A stretch of DNA of 64,000 bases from Labedella populi (lineage in GTDB: Bacteria; Actinomycetota; Actinomycetes; Actinomycetales; Microbacteriaceae), in contig NZ_RZNC01000005.1 of the NCBI RefSeq assembly GCF_004078655.1, positions 124,001 through 188,000 on the forward strand, given 5' to 3'. Position numbers and translations under genes: made by a program. Shown here one piece after another: positions 53,146 to 61,848 of this stretch. The stretch's first letter is position 1; every line of letters starts with the position of its first letter. The notes beneath the pieces were generated by a model. It made no database searches. It was not told where the DNA came from and worked only from the letters and a program-made list of their open reading frames with translations.

Positions 53146-55311
53146 ATGCAACGACGCGACATGCTCCATCTCCGGCGCGGCGGCACGAGCGTCGTCATCG
53201 ACCTCGCGACCCCCCTCCCCACGATCCTCTGGTGGGGAGAGGACCTCGGAGAGGTCGCCGACGGGGAGTTGCGCGACCTCGCGACCGCCTCCATCCCGCA
53301 GCGGGCGTCCGGCGGGCTCGATGACCCGGCGCCACTCACGCTGCTGCCGCAGCACGCAGACGGGTGGTTCGGCTCGCCCGGTCTGCGCGGGCACCGGACC
53401 GGCGGACTCGGCTTCTCACCCGCCCTCCGCACGACTCACGTGGAGGCCGTGCGCGACGCGGACACCGGAGCGGACAGGACGAACGGGCCCGCGACGAGCA
53501 TCATCGCCCAGGCCGCAGACCCCTCCGCAGCCCTCGGCGCCGAGTTCCGGCTCGCGATCGGCGCCGGTGGCGTCGTCACGAGCACCATCGCCCTCACGAA
53601 CACCGGCGACGACGAATACACGCTCGACGCCCTCGCCGTCACGCTCCCCGTGCCGCCGTCGGCGCGCGAGATCCTCGACACGACGGGACGGCACCTGCAC
53701 GAGCGCTCGCCGCAACGCCACGCGTTCACGATCGGCACCCACGAGCGGTCGAGTCACAAGGGCCGCCCCGGCGCCGACGCGACCCTGCTGCTCGTCGCGG
53801 GCGAACCGGGTTTCGGCTTCGAGCGGGGGATCGCCCACGCGCTGCACGTGGGATGGAGCGGCAACCACGTGATCCGCGCCGAGAAACGCGTCACGGGCGA
53901 GACCCTGCTCATGGGTGGCGAGCTGCTCGGCTCCGGCGAGATCGTCCTCGCACCCGGCGAGTCGTACACGACTCCGACCGTCTACGGAACCTGGGGCGAT
54001 GGGCTCAACGCGCTCTCCGCCCGACTGCACGAACACGTCCGTGCCCGGCCGACTCACCCGTCACGCCCGCGCCCCGTGACGCTCAACACGTGGGAAGCGG
54101 TCTACTTCGATCAGAACTTCGCCGGTCTCGCCGAGCTCGCGGAGGTCGCCGCCGGCGTGGGCGCCGAGCGCTTCGTCCTCGATGACGGCTGGTTCCGCGG
54201 CCGACGCGACGACACGACGTCCCTCGGCGACTGGTACGTCGACGAGACGGTATGGCCGGAGGGACTCCGCCCTCTCGCCGACCACGTCCGCTCGCTCGGG
54301 CTCGAGTTCGGGCTCTGGTTCGAACCCGAGATGGTGAGCCTCGACAGCGACCTCGCGCGGGAACACCCGGACTGGATGCTCGCCGTGGCAGGGCGCACAC
54401 CGCTCCCCGGACGACAGCAGTACGTCCTCGACGTCGCGAACCCGGCGGTCTCGGCCTACCTGCTCGAGCGGATCGACGCGCTCGTCGCGGAGCTCGGCAT
54501 CGCCTACATCAAGTGGGACCACAACCGTGACGTCGTCGACGGCGCCTCCTCGATGACGGGGCGTGCGGGCGTCCACGAGGCGACCGTCGCGCTCTATGCA
54601 CTCTTCGACGAGCTCCGCCGTCGCCATCCCGGGCTCGAGATCGAATCGTGCGCATCGGGAGGCGCCCGCGTCGACCTCGGCATCCTCGAGCACACCGATC
54701 GCGTCTGGACGAGCGATTGCATCGACCCCATCGAGCGGCTCGACATCCAGCGCTACACGGGGCTGCTGCTCCCACCCGAACTCATGGGCGAGCACGTCAG
54801 CGGCCCGACGTCGCACTCGACGGGACGGACGCTCGGCCTCGACCTTCGAGCCGCCGGCGCGATCTTCGGCCACTTCGGCGTGGAGTGGGACGTGCGCGAG
54901 GCCTCTCCGGAGGAGCGCGCACACCTCGGCGACTGGATCTCCGCCCACAAGCGGTGGCGTGATCGCCTCCACACCGCACGGACCGTTCACGTGGACGTCA
55001 CCGATCCCGCGATCGACCTGCGGGGCGCCATCACGCACGACGGATCGTGGGGACTCTTCGCCCTGACCCAGGTCACGACCGGCATCGCGCATCCGCCGGG
55101 ACGGTTCGTCCTCGCTGGGCTCGACCCCGCGCGCCTCTACACGGTTCGCGTACCCGCCCCGCTCCCCCGTGTGCTCGGCCCCGGGCAGTCGCCGCTACCG
55201 TGGGCGCAGGACGGCGTGACCCTTTCGGGGCGCGCCCTCATGTCGGTGGGCCTGCAGCGGCCGATCCTCTTCCCCCAGCACTCCATCCTCATCGAGCTCA
55301 CGACCGACTGA
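53146..55311 (+). CDS. Alpha-galactosidase, GH36
   Basis: The 721-residue protein has a beta-sandwich N-terminal domain and a GH36 barrel: FVLDDGWFRGRRDD near residue 345, GLWFEPEMVSLDS near 385, the nucleophile aspartate in AYIKWDHNRDVV near 455, and the acid/base segment SCASGGARVDLGILEHTD near 504 with WTSDCIDP. It removes alpha-galactose from raffinose-family sugars and similar glycans. No secretion signal is present, so it acts inside the cell. No sugar importer is adjacent. Confidence 0.93.
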   Translation: MQRRDMLHLRRGGTSVVIDLATPLPTILWWGEDLGEVADGELRDLATASIPQRASGGLDDPAPLTLLPQHADGWFGSPGLRGHRTGGLGFSPALRTTHVEAVRDADTGADRTNGPATSIIAQAADPSAALGAEFRLAIGAGGVVTSTIALTNTGDDEYTLDALAVTLPVPPSAREILDTTGRHLHERSPQRHAFTIGTHERSSHKGRPGADATLLLVAGEPGFGFERGIAHALHVGWSGNHVIRAEKRVTGETLLMGGELLGSGEIVLAPGESYTTPTVYGTWGDGLNALSARLHEHVRARPTHPSRPRPVTLNTWEAVYFDQNFAGLAELAEVAAGVGAERFVLDDGWFRGRRDDTTSLGDWYVDETVWPEGLRPLADHVRSLGLEFGLWFEPEMVSLDSDLAREHPDWMLAVAGRTPLPGRQQYVLDVANPAVSAYLLERIDALVAELGIAYIKWDHNRDVVDGASSMTGRAGVHEATVALYALFDELRRRHPGLEIESCASGGARVDLGILEHTDRVWTSDCIDPIERLDIQRYTGLLLPPELMGEHVSGPTSHSTGRTLGLDLRAAGAIFGHFGVEWDVREASPEERAHLGDWISAHKRWRDRLHTARTVHVDVTDPAIDLRGAITHDGSWGLFALTQVTTGIAHPPGRFVLAGLDPARLYTVRVPAPLPRVLGPGQSPLPWAQDGVTLSGRALMSVGLQRPILFPQHSILIELTTD

Positions 55312-55327
55312 CCCTCCCCCACCTCCC

Positions 55328-55387
55328 GTGAGGTGTCACCTGTGGTCGCCTCCCGGACGGCGAGAGCGACCACACCGGACACCTCAC
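55328..55387. repeat. 60-bp palindrome, family D, at the 3' end of the CorC/HlyC gene
   Basis: GTGAGGTGTC and GACACCTCAC form the outer arms, with TGTGGTCGC / GCGACCACA as the inner stem. Total length is 60 bp. The right end reaches the stop codon (55384-55386) of the minus-strand gene. Its central GTCGCCT is also seen in family A. Confidence 0.85.
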
Positions 55388-56721
55388 CGGGTTGCGTCGG
55401 ACGGGCGCGGCGCGTCGCCTTCGGCGGGGACATCATCGGCGGGGCGGGGGCGCTTCGTGACGAGGAGTTCCGAGATGCGGCGCCGGTCCATCGCCGTCAC
55501 CTGGATCGTGGCACCGTCGAGCTCGACCGAGTCTCCGACGGCCGCGAGACGGCCGAGTCGGTCGAGGACGAACCCGGCGACGGTGTCCCATGTACCGCGG
55601 GGCACCTGCAGCCCCGTCGTCTCCTCGAAGTCCTGGATGTTGAGGCGACCGTCGACGAGACCGCCCTCCGCGGCGAGCTCGTCTGGCGCCACATCGGTGT
55701 CGTACTCGTCGAAGATCTCGCCGACGACCTCCTCGACGAGGTCCTCGAGCGTCACGATGCCGTCCGTCCCGCCGTACTCATCGACGACGACGGCGATCTG
55801 CTGGTTCTTCGCCCGCATGCCCGTGAGCGTCGGCAGCACTCGCGCTGTCGACGGCAGGTACGGGATGTCGCGCACGACGGCCGTGAGGGGGCGGGTGGCG
55901 TCCTCGGACGCCGCGTCGAAGAGGTCACGCACGTGCACGAAGCCGGTGATGTCATCGATCGACTGGTCGACCACCGGGTAGCGCGAGAACGGCTGGTCCT
56001 GGACGCGATCGACGGCGTCCGCGATCGTCCCCGCACCATCGAGCGCCGCGACCTCCGGACGCGGCCGCATGACCTCGCTGATCTGGCGGTCCCGCAACGA
56101 CAGCACGTCGTCGAGGATGCGGCGCTCATCGTCGGGCAGGCCCTCGTGGCTCGACACGATGTCGCGCAACTCCTCCTCGGTCAGCTCCTCGCCCGACTTG
56201 TTCGGGTCGCCGCCGAGCAGGCGCACGACCGCGTTCGTCGAGACCGACAGGAGCCAGATGACGGGACGCATGAGCGTCGCGAACCCGTTCAAAACGGGGG
56301 CGACGGCGTAAGCGAATGCGGCGTTCCGCTGGATTGCAAGGCGTTTCGGTGCGAGCTCGCCGAGCACGAGCGAGAGGTACGCGATCACGAGGGTGAGCGC
56401 GATCGTCGCGACGGTCGAGGCGACCGGCTCCGACAGGCCGAGCGACACGAACAGCGGCGCGACGGACGGGGCGATCGAGGACGCGCCGTACGCGGCCGAC
56501 GCGAACCCGGCGACGGTCACGCCGATCTGCACGGCGGAGAGGAAGGTGTTCGGGTTCCGGGCGAGGCCCGCGACCTTCTCGCCGCGCTTGCCGCGCTGCG
56601 CGATCGCGTTCACCTGACTCTCGCGCAGGGTGACGAGCGCCATCTCCGTGGCGGCGAAAACGCCACCGACGAGGACGAAGACGACGACGAGGGCGATGTT
56701 GAGGAGGAGGTCGCCGTTCAT
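55384..56721 (-). CDS. CorC/HlyC-type CBS transporter protein
   Basis: The 445-residue protein has a DUF21 membrane domain (about 1-180; GGVFAATEMALVTLRES at the start), two CBS domains (about 215-330; PEVAALDGAGTIADAVDRV and KNQQIAVVVDEYGG) and a C-terminal CorC_HlyC domain (about 345-425). Such proteins export magnesium or cobalt ions. GGAGGG precedes the ATG. It is convergent with the alpha-galactosidase. Confidence 0.92.
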   Translation of the reverse strand: MNGDLLLNIALVVVFVLVGGVFAATEMALVTLRESQVNAIAQRGKRGEKVAGLARNPNTFLSAVQIGVTVAGFASAAYGASSIAPSVAPLFVSLGLSEPVASTVATIALTLVIAYLSLVLGELAPKRLAIQRNAAFAYAVAPVLNGFATLMRPVIWLLSVSTNAVVRLLGGDPNKSGEELTEEELRDIVSSHEGLPDDERRILDDVLSLRDRQISEVMRPRPEVAALDGAGTIADAVDRVQDQPFSRYPVVDQSIDDITGFVHVRDLFDAASEDATRPLTAVVRDIPYLPSTARVLPTLTGMRAKNQQIAVVVDEYGGTDGIVTLEDLVEEVVGEIFDEYDTDVAPDELAAEGGLVDGRLNIQDFEETTGLQVPRGTWDTVAGFVLDRLGRLAAVGDSVELDGATIQVTAMDRRRISELLVTKRPRPADDVPAEGDAPRPSDATR

Positions 56722-56887
56722 CGGCCGCCCTCCGTCCCGGTGCGGTGGTTCGCGCGTGGGGCCATTTCGTCACGGGCCCTCTGACAGCCGGACGAGGGGT
56801 CGACGGATCGTGTCATGAACCCAGCGTAGGGAACGCCGTCGAGAGTACGCCGGGCGCGGGGCAGCCGGGGTCCCCGCTCGGCACCCG

Positions 56888-57424
56888 TCAGTCGTCCGAG
56901 GAGGACCACCGCCCGACGTCGCCGTCCACGTCGGCGAGGGCGGATCCGTCCCCGAGCTGCTGCTTCGGGATGACGCTGAGCTTCCCGTTCGTCTCGAGGA
57001 CGACGGCGGCGACGAGTGAGAGATCCCCCACCCCGCTGCTGCGGACGGCCTGATGGAGCTCCTGCTCGGTGAGCCGATTGCGGGCGAGTGCCCGAGTATC
57101 GACCCTCCCGTCGGTGAGGACCATGGTGGGTCGGGACTTCACGATCTTCTGCACGTGCGGGAGTCGTGACGTCGTGAAGGCCACGAGCAGCTGCAGGGCC
57201 GCGAGCAGGGCGAGGGCGATCGCCCCCTCGACCCACGCGACGTCCGAACTCAGAAGGATCGTCGCGAGAGTGGAGCCGAGCGCCACCGTCACGATAAAGT
57301 CGAAGGCGTTCAGCTGGCTGAGGGTCCTCTTCCCGGACAACCGGAGGAGGAGGACCAGGAAGACGTATGCTGCGGTCCCGACGAGCAGCACCCGCCAGAC
57401 ATCGGACCACGAGTCGAACCACAT
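56888..57424 (-). CDS. DUF421 family membrane protein
   Basis: A 178-residue protein with three N-terminal helices (about 12-88) and a soluble C-terminal part (DGRVDTRALARNRLTEQELHQAVRSSG), the YetF-like DUF421 form. The motif LSGKRTLSQLNAFDFIVTVALGS near residue 29 defines the family. Function is unknown. AAGGAG precedes the ATG. Confidence 0.88.
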   Translation of the reverse strand: MWFDSWSDVWRVLLVGTAAYVFLVLLLRLSGKRTLSQLNAFDFIVTVALGSTLATILLSSDVAWVEGAIALALLAALQLLVAFTTSRLPHVQKIVKSRPTMVLTDGRVDTRALARNRLTEQELHQAVRSSGVGDLSLVAAVVLETNGKLSVIPKQQLGDGSALADVDGDVGRWSSSDD

Positions 57425-57570
57425 GGATGCTCCTTGACGGTCAGCGGACGTCGACCCCACCAGTGAACACGGTTCACCGGTTTCGGGCGACCTCTGGCGC
57501 CCGGTGACCGAAGAAGCTATCCGCCGGCCGGTACGCTGCGTAACACCACTCGTTCGTCGGAAGGTGCGCC

Positions 57571-58215
57571 GTGCGTCTCGTCATTACGGCCATTCGATCC
57601 GTGGCGCTCGTCACGACCGTGTGGGCGCTTCTGTCGCGGACGAGCTGCTTCTACATCTACGGGACGTGCTACGCCGTCAACGTGATGAGCTACTTCACGA
57701 TCCACAGCCACATCATCGCCGTCATCGCCCTCACCCTCGCGATCGTCTTCGGCGTCCGTGGCCGCCCGGAGCCCCGTTGGCTCACGGTGCTCCGACTCCT
57801 CGCGACGTCGTACGTCGTCATCTCGGGCGGAGTGTTCGCGCTGCTCATCTTCAACGAGGCTCTCGCACCGTTCCTCCTCCAGGCGCCTCTGTCGTCGCGG
57901 TTGCTCCACTTCGTCCTCCCCGTGTACGCGATCCTCGACTTCGCGCTCTTCACCCGACAGCGCGTTCCCCCGAAGGCGGTCTGGCTGTCTCTGGCCTTCC
58001 CCGTCGTCTGGGCGATCTACACGCTCGTGCGGGGCCGATCCGCCAACTGGTACCCCTACTTCTTCCTCGACCCCGATGCCGCGGGCGGGTACGGCATGAT
58101 CAGCGTCTACGCCGTCGGATTGGCCGCGGTCATCCTCACGGTCACGGCGGCCCTCGCCGTGACACTCAACCTGCGGTTCCGGAGGGCGAAGGCTGTGTCG
58201 ACGGGCCCTGTCTGA
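57571..58215 (+). CDS. Pr6Pr family membrane protein
   Basis: A 214-residue protein with six likely helices and the family blocks HFVLPVYAILDFALF near residue 112, WYPYFFLDP near residue 153 and GGYG after it, as in FAR-17a/AIG1-like Pr6Pr proteins. In animals relatives hydrolyse hydroxy-fatty acid esters; a bacterial role is unproven. GGAAGG precedes the GTG start. Confidence 0.82.
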   Translation: MRLVITAIRSVALVTTVWALLSRTSCFYIYGTCYAVNVMSYFTIHSHIIAVIALTLAIVFGVRGRPEPRWLTVLRLLATSYVVISGGVFALLIFNEALAPFLLQAPLSSRLLHFVLPVYAILDFALFTRQRVPPKAVWLSLAFPVVWAIYTLVRGRSANWYPYFFLDPDAAGGYGMISVYAVGLAAVILTVTAALAVTLNLRFRRAKAVSTGPV

Positions 58216-58286
58216 CCTAAGCTGACTCGGATTGGGCCGGGACGACCGTCCGGCCCCGGTTCCTCGCGTCTCGAAGGAGGTCTCCC

Positions 58287-59720
58287 GTGACGTCACCGCT
58301 CCGCCCCCGTTCGCCGCAGTCGCCGCAGTCGCCGCAGTCGCCGACGGGAGCGTTCGTGCGCCCTCTCGGTCACCGCATCGCCGGGGCGATCGGCGACGCC
58401 GCGAAGAAGACCCCGGCCCGGACCGCCGCGCTCGTCTTCATCCTCGCCGCCGCCCTGTTCACGGTGCTCCTCTCCCTCCCGGCGGCATCCGCCGACGGCC
58501 GCTCGACCCCCTTGCATGACGCCATGTTCACGGCGGTGTCTGCGGTCACGGTCACCGGCCTCGTGACCGTCGACACAGCCACGCACTGGTCGTTCCTCGG
58601 TCAGGTCATCATCCTCGTCGCGATCCAGACCGGCGGCCTCGGCATCATCACGATCGCGCTGCTGCTCGCGCGTGCCGTGAGCCGCCGGCTCGGGGTCAAG
58701 AGCAAGGTGTTCGCCCAGCAGAGCATCGGGTCCTCCGGGCTCGGCGAAGTCGGAAGCCTGCTCCGGATCGTCGTCCTGACGACGTTGACGATCGAGGCGG
58801 CGCTCGCGGTCGTCCTCGTACCCCGCTTCGTCATGGTCGACGAGCGCTGGTGGGACGGGGTCTGGCACGGCGTGTTCTACGCCGTGTCGGCGTTCAACAA
58901 CGCGGGCTTCGTCTCCAACGTAGGCGGCCTCGCCGCCTACGGGCAGGATCTCTGGATCCTGACGCCGATCATGGTCGGAGTCTTCGTCGGGAGCTTCGGC
59001 TTCCCCGTGTTCCTCACGATCATCACGCACCGTTTCAACAAAGCCCGCTGGACGCTGCACACCAAGCTCACGCTCTCCGTCACGACGATGCTGCTCGTCG
59101 CGGGCGCCATCGCCTGGGGTGCTCTCGAATGGAACAACGCGGGAACCGTCGGACACCTCGGCGTCGGAGACAAGATCTTCCACTCCCTGTTCTCGTCGGT
59201 CATGATGCGCTCAGGCGGCTTCGCCCTCACCGACACGGGTGAGTCGCTGCCCGCGACGCTGCTCGCGACCGACGCGCTCATGTTCGTCGGCGGCGGATCC
59301 GCGTCGACGGCCGGAGGGATCAAGGTCGCGACGATCGCGGTCCTGTTCCTCGCCATCGTCGCCGAGGCGCGCGGTGACCGGCACGTCCGCGCGGCGAACC
59401 GAACGATCCCCGATGCCACGCTCCGGCTCGCCATCAGCGTCACGTTCCTCGGGGCGACCCTCGTCCTCAGCGCGACCGCGCTCCTCATGCTCGTCACGGA
59501 TGCGCCACTCGACCGCATCCTCTTCGAGGTCATCTCCGCCTTCGCCACGTGCGGCCTGTCCGTCGGATTGAGCGAGGAACTCCACCCGTTCGGCAAGTAC
59601 GTGCTGAGTGCGCTCATGGTCGCCGGGCGCATCGGACCGGCGGGACTCGCCGCCGCGCTCGCGGTTCGGCAGCGGAACCTTCTCTACGACGTGCCCGAGG
59701 AGCGGCCCATCATCGGGTGA
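58287..59720 (+). CDS. TrkH/KtrB-type potassium uptake protein
   Basis: The 477-residue membrane protein has four pore repeats typical of Trk/Ktr channels, for example TAVSAVTVTGLVTVDTATHW near residue 90, VSAFNNAGFVSN near 205, and GGGSASTAGGIKVATIA near 332. It takes up potassium with a cytosolic gating partner (TrkA/KtrA), which is not next to it. AAGGAGG precedes the GTG start. The N-terminus carries a short PQS repeat from a 9-bp tandem tract. Confidence 0.9.
   Translation: MTSPLRPRSPQSPQSPQSPTGAFVRPLGHRIAGAIGDAAKKTPARTAALVFILAAALFTVLLSLPAASADGRSTPLHDAMFTAVSAVTVTGLVTVDTATHWSFLGQVIILVAIQTGGLGIITIALLLARAVSRRLGVKSKVFAQQSIGSSGLGEVGSLLRIVVLTTLTIEAALAVVLVPRFVMVDERWWDGVWHGVFYAVSAFNNAGFVSNVGGLAAYGQDLWILTPIMVGVFVGSFGFPVFLTIITHRFNKARWTLHTKLTLSVTTMLLVAGAIAWGALEWNNAGTVGHLGVGDKIFHSLFSSVMMRSGGFALTDTGESLPATLLATDALMFVGGGSASTAGGIKVATIAVLFLAIVAEARGDRHVRAANRTIPDATLRLAISVTFLGATLVLSATALLMLVTDAPLDRILFEVISAFATCGLSVGLSEELHPFGKYVLSALMVAGRIGPAGLAAALAVRQRNLLYDVPEERPIIG
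58310..58342 (+). repeat. 9-bp in-frame tandem repeat at the TrkH start
   Basis: Units of CGCCGCAGT encode SPQ repeats within the first 20 residues. The tract could expand or contract without a frameshift. It is a minor feature. Confidence 0.75.
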
Positions 59721-59850
59721 GCCGCCTCCGCCGGTCCGCCGCCTCGCCCGTCGCCTGGCCGCTCGCTCGTCTCGTTGCTATGGTTGTTCGCCGAACACAC
59801 ACGCCTGACGCATACGCAACGCACGACGACATACGAAACGCGAGGACCGC

Positions 59851-61767
59851 ATGGTCGACTCACGAAAGAACCCTGTTCCCCCGAGACCGGATCCCGTGAA
59901 ATCGGTCATCCGCGAGGTGAACGATCCGGGGATGATCCCCGTCCACCCGGCGCTGATCCCCGGGATCGGAGTCGAGAAGACGGGTCGCACCTTCCCGACG
60001 AACTGGGTCGTGCTCGCCATCGCGAGCACGCTCGTCCTGGCTGTCGTGATCTGGGGCTTCGCCGCGCCGGAGAGCATCAGCGCCGCGGGCGGGGCGTCGC
60101 TCGGGTGGGTCACGATGAACTTCGGCTGGCTGTTCTCGGCGCTCGCGATCGCCGTGATCATCTTCATGCTCTGGGTGGGTTACAGCCGCACCGGCGGGAT
60201 CCGTCTCGGTTCCGACGACGAAAAGCCCGAGTACACGACGGTCTCCTGGATCGCGATGCTGTTCTCGGCCGGCATGGGCATCGGGCTGCTGTTCTGGGGG
60301 CCGGCCGAGCCGCTCGCCTTCTTCAACTCGCCCCCGCCCGGTTCGACTCCCGAGGCCGGAACAGTGAACGCCATGAACACGGCGCTCGCCCAGGCGTTCC
60401 TCCACTGGGGCCCCATGGCGTGGGGCTTCTACGCGCTCGTCGGCGGGGCGATCGCCTACGCCGCATACCGCCGCGGGCGGTCCCCGCTGATCTCGGCGAT
60501 CTTCACACCGATCTTCGGCTCGCGCACCGAGGGGCCCCTCGGTGCCGTCATCGATGTGTTCGCGATCATCGTCACGCTCTTCGGCACCGCGGTCACCCTC
60601 GGTATGGGCGCGCTGCAGATCGGTCGGGGCGTCGAATACGTCACCGGCATCGGTCCGCTCGGCAACGGATTCCTCATCCTGACCATCACGATCCTGACCG
60701 CTCTCTTCGTCGTCTCCGCCGTCTCCGGCATCAAGCGCGGGATCCGGCTGCTGTCGAACATCAACATGGTGCTCGCCGGTATCATCGGCGTCTTCATCTT
60801 CATCGCCGGCCCGACGTTGTTCCTTCTGAACCTCATCCCGGCCGCGATGATCGACTTCTTCCGAGAGCTCGGAACCATGCTCGTGAGGAACCCGACGCAA
60901 GGCGAGGAGGCGTCGGCCTTCATGTCGAGCTGGACCACCTACTACTGGGCCTGGTGGATCTCGTGGACGCCGTTCGTGGGCATGTTCATCGCGAAGATCT
61001 CGCGTGGCCGGACGCTCCGGGAGTTCGTGACGGTCGTCATCATGGTTCCCTCGCTCGTCTGCGTCGTGTGGTTCGGGATCATGGGCGGCACGACCATGTG
61101 GCTCGAGCAGGGCGGTGCGGCCATCAGCGACGCCGGAGGCTCCGACGCCGTCCTGTTCGCCGTCTTCGACCAGCTGCCCTTCGGAGCGATCGCCTCCGTC
61201 GTGGCGATGCTCTCGATCGTCATCTTCTTCGTGACGTCAGCCGACTCGGCCGCGATCGTCATGGGGTCGATGAGTCAGCGCGGAAAGCCCGAACCCTCGA
61301 CCTGGGTGACGATCGTCTGGGGCCTGCTCCTCGGAGCGGGTGCGCTCGCCCTCCTGCTCGCGGGAGGGGAGACGGCGCTGAGCGGTCTGCAGTCGATCAT
61401 GGTCGTGACGGCGCTCCCGTTCGCCTTCGTCGTCATCGGCATCATGGTGTCGTGGGCGAAGGAACTGCGCACCGACCCCTACGTGCTGCGGCAGCGGTTC
61501 GCGCGCACGGCGATCTCGCAGGGTGTCCGCAGAGGGATCGAGGAGCACGGAGACGACTTCGTCTTCGGTGTCAGCGAGGTCGAGGCCCACAAGGGTGCCG
61601 GCGCCTGGCTCGACACGGAGGATCCGTCGCTCAGCGAGTGGTACACCACCGCGACGACCGGGGCGATCGACCACGTGGTCCTGCCCGCCGACGACACGAC
61701 GGTGCCCGGCGAGACGGCCGACCACCGGAAGCCCCCGGCAGGGTCCGCCCCGACGGTCGGCGTCTGA
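59851..61767 (+). CDS. BCCT-family betaine/carnitine/choline transporter
   Basis: The 638-residue protein has twelve likely helices and the BCCT landmarks GMGIGLLFWGPAEPLAF near residue 144, and WWISWTPFVGMFIAKISRGR near residue 368, whose tryptophans and glycines form the substrate box. It imports compatible solutes such as glycine betaine, normally with sodium. The C-terminal soluble tail (about 560-638) may sense osmotic stress. GAGGACC precedes the ATG. Confidence 0.93.
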   Translation: MVDSRKNPVPPRPDPVKSVIREVNDPGMIPVHPALIPGIGVEKTGRTFPTNWVVLAIASTLVLAVVIWGFAAPESISAAGGASLGWVTMNFGWLFSALAIAVIIFMLWVGYSRTGGIRLGSDDEKPEYTTVSWIAMLFSAGMGIGLLFWGPAEPLAFFNSPPPGSTPEAGTVNAMNTALAQAFLHWGPMAWGFYALVGGAIAYAAYRRGRSPLISAIFTPIFGSRTEGPLGAVIDVFAIIVTLFGTAVTLGMGALQIGRGVEYVTGIGPLGNGFLILTITILTALFVVSAVSGIKRGIRLLSNINMVLAGIIGVFIFIAGPTLFLLNLIPAAMIDFFRELGTMLVRNPTQGEEASAFMSSWTTYYWAWWISWTPFVGMFIAKISRGRTLREFVTVVIMVPSLVCVVWFGIMGGTTMWLEQGGAAISDAGGSDAVLFAVFDQLPFGAIASVVAMLSIVIFFVTSADSAAIVMGSMSQRGKPEPSTWVTIVWGLLLGAGALALLLAGGETALSGLQSIMVVTALPFAFVVIGIMVSWAKELRTDPYVLRQRFARTAISQGVRRGIEEHGDDFVFGVSEVEAHKGAGAWLDTEDPSLSEWYTTATTGAIDHVVLPADDTTVPGETADHRKPPAGSAPTVGV

Positions 61768-61784
61768 CCGACCACTGACCGAAC

Positions 61785-61831
61785 ACGACGGAGCCGCGGG
61801 TGCGATGCACACCCGCGGCTCCGTCGTTTTC
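61785..61831. terminator. Strong bidirectional terminator between BCCT and SulP genes
   Basis: ACGACGGAGCCGCGGGTG pairs perfectly with CACCCGCGGCTCCGTCGT (18 bp) around a 7-base loop and is followed by TTTT. It lies between convergent genes and would stop both. Confidence 0.9.
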
Positions 61832-61848
61832 GCCGGGTCCGGCCGGCC

